64,000 nucleotides of DNA from Gyromitra esculenta (taxonomy: Eukaryota > Ascomycota > Pezizomycetes > Pezizales > Discinaceae), in contig JBCAML010000008.1 in NCBI GenBank assembly GCA_038503075.1, forward strand, positions 434,001 through 498,000. Reading direction: 5' to 3'. Below the pieces are notes generated by a model. The model did no database searches, had not been told where the DNA came from, and was given only the letters and a program-made list of their open reading frames with translations. The position numbers and the translations under genes are program-made. Shown one piece after another: positions 58,301 through 64,000 of the stretch; position 1 is the stretch's first letter; every line of letters starts with the position of its first letter.

Positions 58301-60891
58301 GTTTTATTCTCATCGATTTGGAGTCTCCTTTCAGCCGCCTAGACCCTGCAGCGAGGCGAGAAAACGAAGTATGGTCCCGGGCCGTGCTAGGAAGAGCAGT
58401 AGGATGGGTTATTAGGCCCGAGTCTCAATCTCGAATTGTTGTCGATCCTCGTGTAAGAATACGGGGGGGACGGCATCATATGACGGACCACCAGCCAGGC
58501 AACATGGTAATTGATACCGAAAATGAAGTGTTTGGGCGCGCTTCGAGGAATCTCACCCACTTTCGTTTATAAAAACCCGCCCTATAGGGTGTGTATTTGA
58601 TTTACACTCAAACTAAAGTCCAATGGAATCGTGGATTACGACTTAATCGTGAAAGTGGCTTTCTCGTTGTCTGTAATGGGACTCTGCAAAGGAATCTTGT
58701 CGTTCCAAGACATTATGGTGGCCAATCATAGGCCACGACTAACACTCAGTTATTTTGTGAAATTTTTTCGCTTAACGGCATGGTTGGCTATTGTGGGCGT
58801 AATGATCGTGATCGGTGGGAACTTAAATGCCGAACAACTGGACCGATAACTTAAAGTTGTGCCTCTGCGCAACTGCGGAATCTGACTGGTCACTGTCAGC
58901 AGGTGCTATTTGGAGTGAAATAAGAAGAGGCAAATTTGCGTTTACTCCTGGGGCAAAGTTTATTATTGCTAAGAGACTTCGCAGCCCAGTGTGCACTTTA
59001 CGCCGTCGAGGAGATCGATTATGAGAGTATCCGCTCATCTCGACGTGTATCCATCCATGTTTTTTATGGGACAGGTCACTTAAAAAGCTCGGGGGTTTCT
59101 CACAGTCTGCTAGCCCAAGCATACAGGAGGTTTTATAGCAAATGCCTATATAAGTATAGCTTGCGATGTTACACTGCTAGGATCTTGTCAGGGGGTCGCC
59201 AATCAACACATAGGATGAGGGAGGTGTCGTAACGCTATCTCGACCTCATCTCTTTCTCCGGATTCTGCCGACAGGGTCTTAAGCGAGCGATGCGACAAAA
59301 AAACGAATATTCATGGAGCCAATGGTCCACTGATACCAAGATCTCACGCCTACATGCGTGTACCTAAGCGCAACGTGCCCTCTTATCACCCATCACCAAC
59401 CCAGAGAAATGGTGTTCAGGTGAGTGCGGTCAGCGTCCTTCTAATGTCATGTTGTTGTTGGTGCCATGTAACTGCTGCACTGCTCCTTTCAGTCGCAGGT
59501 TGGCGAAAAGGGCCTAGCGCCTATCTAGAAACGAGTACCTACTCAGCAGAGTAATATTGGTTTTAGTTTTACCTTGCCCAGAGTGTTGTTCGTACGCCTG
59601 ATTCGTGTGCGTGCATGCGGTCGATGCTCTAGAGTGCGTACAATACGATACATTCAATACGATCAATACAATACAATACCTCGCATGCGCATTATAGGGC
59701 GAGGGATCTGCTCTTGTTACGGTGGTTGAAGTTGTACCTAACAGGACACATCCATACCATATTCACACCGTGCTGCGTGCTATTCTAGCGTAAATTAGGC
59801 CATCTCGACATCTCGACGCCCAAACAGATATCGATCGTCCTAATGGCCCCTCTTATACCTGCCCCTTTCCGGAATGAACATCGGTGCATATTTCGGCCTT
59901 CAGACGCATGGGGCGACAACCCCTGGCAGAGATGGTCGCCACGGAGCGTTTTCAATATCAGGCTGTTCATTCGGGCTTCTACTCTGGGGCACTACACTGT
60001 ACCTGGATGGTTGGTGCTGTTGAAATTTTCCTTGGTATAGCCAAGGTTAATTGATTTTCACGTGGACCCAAAATGCCGTACCCATGGCTGGGGGAAAGTA
60101 GAGATATTGCATGTAGGCTCCACCTTGGTATGCCTCCATCACGCCGGTCGCTCCATGTCGCGGCCCCTTGTTTGGAGGTTTCACGTAGGTCGGAGAGGGT
60201 ACCAAATTTATCTTATTCGCTGGTCTTGGGTTGCGCAAACTTGCGCAACTACGCCAAATATCCCCGTTTGAGAGCGGAGAGCATTGGCCGGACGCTGGTG
60301 ACAGGGCCATCATTTACGGCGCATGCATGTCAAAACATATACAACTGCTCCCCCCCACCTTTAGGTAGCTTAGGTCTATTCCCGTTTTCTGCAGTTCTCT
60401 GTTCTATCCCAGGGTTCTCGACTTTTCATCCCGCTCTCGACTTGACTGTCACCTGCATTCAGACGTCCGAGAAACACGATATTGTGATAATTTTGTTTGG
60501 CGCAAAGCTGTCTGGAACACGCTTCGAGATTTGCTTTTCCAGAGTCAGTTACTCCTTTCTGGAGATCTTTGAAGGCCCCGTACACGCATATCACAATAGC
60601 GACTGCATTTTGCAACTCGCGCCGCACGCTCCCGCGCCCCCATATTAATTCCTACATACATAGGCACCCAGCTAAACAGCACACGCTCTTTGCATACTGT
60701 CCCACCTGCAATACGGCGACCCATTCCATAGATACTGGATGTCTCTTTGGCGCCCTCAAGTTTCGCTCAATCACTATTCTTAATCTTGTCACCTTAGCAT
60801 TGCTCGAATAACAGTTCACCGTATCATTTATACTACTACAATCACTACTACTACTACCACTACCATTACTATCTAGCTTTTCGCGTTCAAG
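55387..60891. other. 5.5 kb without a recognisable gene
   Basis: The first few hundred bases are the inositol-phosphate synthase leader and promoter. The rest holds only short frames; the longest, 191 codons at 60073-60648 (+), has no motif and overlaps frames on the other strand. CAATA-type simple repeats lie near 59640-59680. A tRNA-like stem (ACGCAC..GTGCGT) near 56638-56698 does not fold as a tRNA. The last 200 bases carry CTA/CACTA repeats and probably the LIM gene leader. Confidence 0.4.
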
Positions 60892-63678
60892 ATGGCTGCC
60901 GTGCGAGAGAGCTTCTTCCCAGCGATAAAATGCTCTATGTGTAACGCAGATGTTGAGATCTCCCAGATGGGGGATCATATATGTTCTGCTGAGAGTAAAG
61001 GTACATACTAGCTTCAATGATTGAATTTATTCTATTTTTACATTTTAAACTTTGTCGATATAGAAGACGAGTAATATAGTCGACTAACACCTTAATACAA
61101 TAGAATCGGAGTATAGCATCTTTCCACTAAGCAAAAACAAATCGGCAGCAAAGGGCGCGCAAGCCCAGAAACTTGCAAGTCTTCCCAGAATTGACCCTGC
61201 TGCAGCAAGTATGATTCTGAGACCCGGGGCCCCAGTTTTAAAGGAGTCCAGTGATTCTAATATATTTCTAGATCGACCTTTCCGTGGACAAGATCAACTT
61301 ACACCTTCAAGCAGTACCGCCGGATCAGGAGGACGTTCACCTCCAACTCCTCAAGATGGCCAACCCTTGAGAACACCCCTTCATAATAGTCCTTTGTCTC
61401 CGCATCCCCAGGGTCAGAGCTTCAGGATAGGTGCAAGGTCAAGTAATTATAATCTAGAATCACCATATCCTCCGTTCAAATCTCCTAGGGCTTCGCCTAT
61501 AAGCCCGCACACATTATCACCAAAAGATAACGTATTTCATCCCGATCATGCGCCACTGTCGCCAGTCACCACTGGTGGTAGGAATGTGACCTCGAAGATG
61601 GTTAATATTGCGCCAGGACCGTTTGGCGTAAACATTAATAATAATAGTAGCAAAGACCGAATGTACGAAATCCTCTCAGCTGTCTCAGCAAGCTTTCCAG
61701 AACGGGGCTCCTCTAGAGCCATGAAGGCGAATGCAGAACCGTTTCCAGTTACTTATCTTGATAGGGGAGACGAAAGACAACAAAGAAGGGATGAAATTGG
61801 GAGGAGCGGCAGGGAATATGTAGCGACCCGCCGAGAGGGAGGGGATAGAGGGAGAGTGCAAGAGCAGGAAGTTCCTCGACGAACACCAACATCTGGTTCG
61901 GAGTATAGTAGGACAAGGAGGTCAAAATCACAGTCTCCTGGATCTCAATCTTCTCGACAACCCCCAAGGGAACGGAATATCCCAGCTTTGCCTCCACTTA
62001 ATGGATTTGGACAACGGGGAGGAAAGATTCGCATTGAAGAGCCGAAACCTTCTCAAAGCTCGTCTAGATACTCAGATACAGTCCCAAGTAACCCAAAGAT
62101 TGGAGGTCTGCGACCGGAGGATCGTTCGAATACATTCCCGAGTACTCACCATGAACGATCACCCAGTGGCAGGCTTCCTCCGCATCCTGGTGTGGGACTG
62201 CCAAGGTCTCCGTCTGTGACAGTTGGACATAAGAAGAATAAATCGTCAACGAATTTGTCGAAAGTTCTGCCGACTCCCCCGCCGCTAACTAGCTTACCGG
62301 ATGTCCCAAGGACAGGGAAACGAAACTCAGATCAGCGAAGAAAGCCGTCTTTATTGTCGAAGAAACTAGGAGAAGGAGATATCATTAAAGAAGCTCCTTT
62401 GCCAGGTAGAGGAGTCTCTCCGCCTCATCCGAAGCCGCCACGCTCACCTCCGCGAAAACTCTCTCCTCCTACACCGGGCGATTATTCGGATTACTCGACA
62501 GGAAATCCCTATGATGCTGGGGCACAAGTAGAAGGGCCTGCACATACTGTAAGCCCTTCGATGTCTAGTAATGCATCTTCAATCTTTTCCCATCGCTCGG
62601 AGCGATCATCTGCTTCAGCCGTATCTACTCCACCAACTCCTGACGTTTCAGCTCCAAGAGCTAGCAGTTCTAAATCCGATCGAGATAGGAGGAGGCCCTC
62701 AAATGCTACTAGCAAAACTAATAGTAATGGATTTAATGAGATTGATGGACTTATGAAAGAACTACAAAACTCAATACATGATTTGGCACCTACTCCTGTA
62801 CAAGACGGATTTGAAGAACGATCTCTCTCAGTCCCTCGTGAGCATGCGAGAGGACCGCTATACGACTACCGTCAAGTACCTCCCCCTCATTCTCCGTCCA
62901 AGTCTGTCCAACCCACGCCTACTCCCCTTCAGCGCCAGCCTCCCCCTCCTGGTGTCTATCAGCAGCCCCCTCTGTCTAGATCGGCCCCTCTAGAGTCACA
63001 GCCCCGGCCCTTACAATACCCAGAAAAGCTCCCAATCTTACTACGCAAACAAACGTTACCGTTAGGATCACCAGTAGAAGAATTGTTCCTGCCAACGCCG
63101 CCGCCGCCGCCGCGATCACCACCGCCACAGCAGCAACAGCGAGAAAGGCCTACACGTCGCCCAACGACCTCCAAGGGGAATTGTCGAGGCTGCGGAGAAG
63201 GGATAGTTGGGAAATCCATTTCTTCAGCGGACGGTAGGCTTACCGGCCGATACCATAAAGCTTGTTTTGTTTGTCAAGACTGCCGCAAGCCATTTGAGTC
63301 AGCAGAATTCTATGTGCACAACAATTTGCCGTACTGCGAACGTCACTACCACAAATTGAATCAGTCACTGTGTCCTACTTGTGATACAGGTATCGAGGGG
63401 CCTTGTTTGGAGACAGAGTGGCATGAGAGATATCATCCCTCGTGCTTCTCTTGCTCCGTAAGTCTTTTCCTCGGTCTTGAAAAAAATACTGTTGATTATG
63501 GTCATACTAATTTACTCTTTAATAGGAATGTGCATGTGCTCTTGGAGGAGACTACTTCGAGTTTAACGGAAGGCCTTACTGCGAAACACATGCCTTTAGA
63601 ATGATGCAAGGCAATCACCTGGGGCTGGACCGTATGGCCAATATGGAAAGACGAAAGACAAGGATGATGTTTATGTAA
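60892..63678 (+). CDS. LIM-domain protein, paxillin-like, with N-terminal zinc motif
   Basis: Three exons: 60892-61000, 61104-63457, 63526-63678, giving 871 residues. The N-terminus has Cys14-x2-Cys17, then His29-x-Cys31 (CSMCN..GDHIC), a probable small zinc finger. Residues about 60-725 are Pro/Ser/Arg-rich and disordered, with polyproline runs (PPPPPP near 700) that could bind SH3 or WW domains. Two LIM domains follow: the first from Cys730-x2-Cys733 through CERH at 781-784, the second from Cys793-x2-Cys796 through CETH in exon 3. The join CFSCS-ECACALGGDYFEFNGRPYCETH across the last intron confirms the exon. The tail is Met/Arg-rich (MERRKTRMMFM). Fungal LIM proteins of this plan (Pxl1-type) act at polarity sites and in cytokinesis with Rho signalling; that role is inferred. 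Confidence 0.88.
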
Positions 63679-64000
63679 GGTGAATTTATTGAGATTCGTT
63701 TCGTTCTAATGTAAATTTTTTATCATGGATTATGGACGGATGGGATGGATGGATGGATGGATTAATTGTTGGACGTTTGTATGGGCAGGAGCTGTGAAAA
63801 AACTCCTATGAGAGTGGTCTTTTTTCTCTCGGTTAGTTTCTTTTGTTTTGTTGGGGTTTGGAGCTGTCCTTCGTCTTTCTACTGTTCGCTCCCTTTCTTG
63901 TAAGAAATCTTTCTTCATCTCTTTTGTCTACCTTTAACTCGTGCTCTTACTTCGTTCACATTCTTTTACCTTCCTAGTCTTCTTTTTTTTGAAAGGTTTG
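63679..64000. other. 3' region of the LIM gene to window end
   Basis: GGAT tetranucleotide repeat at about 63738-63762, then T-rich sequence. No gene was recognised before the end of the window. Confidence 0.5.

Noticed and set aside
60073..60648. 191-codon open frame on the plus strand
   Set aside because: No motif, Cys/His/Pro scatter typical of chance, overlapping frames on both strands, and it lies in the probable upstream region of the LIM gene.
1..64000. CRISPR arrays, rRNA, LTR retrotransposons, secondary-metabolite cluster
   Set aside because: No regularly spaced repeats, no rRNA sequence, no reverse transcriptase or integrase motifs, and no polyketide or peptide synthase domains were seen on either strand.

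Overview
The window is nuclear DNA of a filamentous ascomycete (Pezizomycotina). Every gene is eukaryotic. Introns are short (about 50-140 bases) with GT..AG ends and TACTAAC/GCTAAC-like branch points. The gene set is typically fungal: an alpha-pheromone receptor, a Pom1-type DYRK kinase, an Hsp9/Hsp12-type stress protein and a peroxin with a dysferlin domain. The many introns (up to 7 per gene), several microexons and islands of degraded terminal-inverted-repeat elements between conserved genes would suit an early-diverging class such as Pezizomycetes. That placement is inference only. I see no virus, plasmid, rRNA, CRISPR array or convincing tRNA.

Layout. 0.6-5.7 kb: a small mitochondrial-type protein (+), a Ygr210/YchF-type GTPase (-), then two divergent small stress-type genes (an Hmp1-like protein - and an Hsp9/12-like protein +) separated by a perfect-looking foldback. 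7.8-12.7 kb: a 1552-residue DYRK kinase like Pom1 (-). 14.8-16.3 kb: a peroxin of the Pex23/Pex24 family (+). 16.35-19.7 kb: an island with no gene, built of TA-flanked terminal-inverted-repeat elements. 19.8-21.4 kb: indoleamine 2,3-dioxygenase (-). 21.4-27.7 kb: a second gene-free island with further copies of the same element families. 27.7-28.4 kb: NOP16 (-). 28.4-32.0 kb: nothing recognised. 32.0-37.9 kb: an MFS sugar transporter (-) and a CDK8/Ssn3 Mediator kinase (+) sharing one promoter region, then a glutathione peroxidase (+). 40.4-44.0 kb: HMG-CoA reductase (-). 46.4-47.9 kb: SAGA subunit Sgf29 (-). 48.9-50.1 kb: the Ste2 pheromone receptor (+). 51.4-52.9 kb: eIF3i (+). 53.5-55.4 kb: inositol-3-phosphate synthase (-). 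55.4-60.9 kb: no gene seen. 60.9-63.7 kb: a large LIM-domain protein (+).

I rebuilt the gene models by hand from reading frame, splice signals and family motifs. In each multi-exon model the summed exon lengths are divisible by three and the protein runs continuously through its conserved blocks. Most genes are housekeeping or regulatory: translation and ribosome assembly (eIF3i, Nop16), transcription (CDK8, Sgf29), sterol and inositol lipid precursors (HMG-CoA reductase, Ino1), redox and stress (GPx, Hsp9/12), tryptophan breakdown to the NAD pathway (IDO), and polarity or mating (Pom1-like kinase, LIM protein, Ste2). They do not form a metabolic cluster.

The most unusual content has two parts. 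First, there are microexons of 8-23 bases, including an 8-base exon that carries the resolving cysteine of the peroxidase. Second, there are several families of short non-coding elements that begin and end at TA dinucleotides, some present twice in the window.
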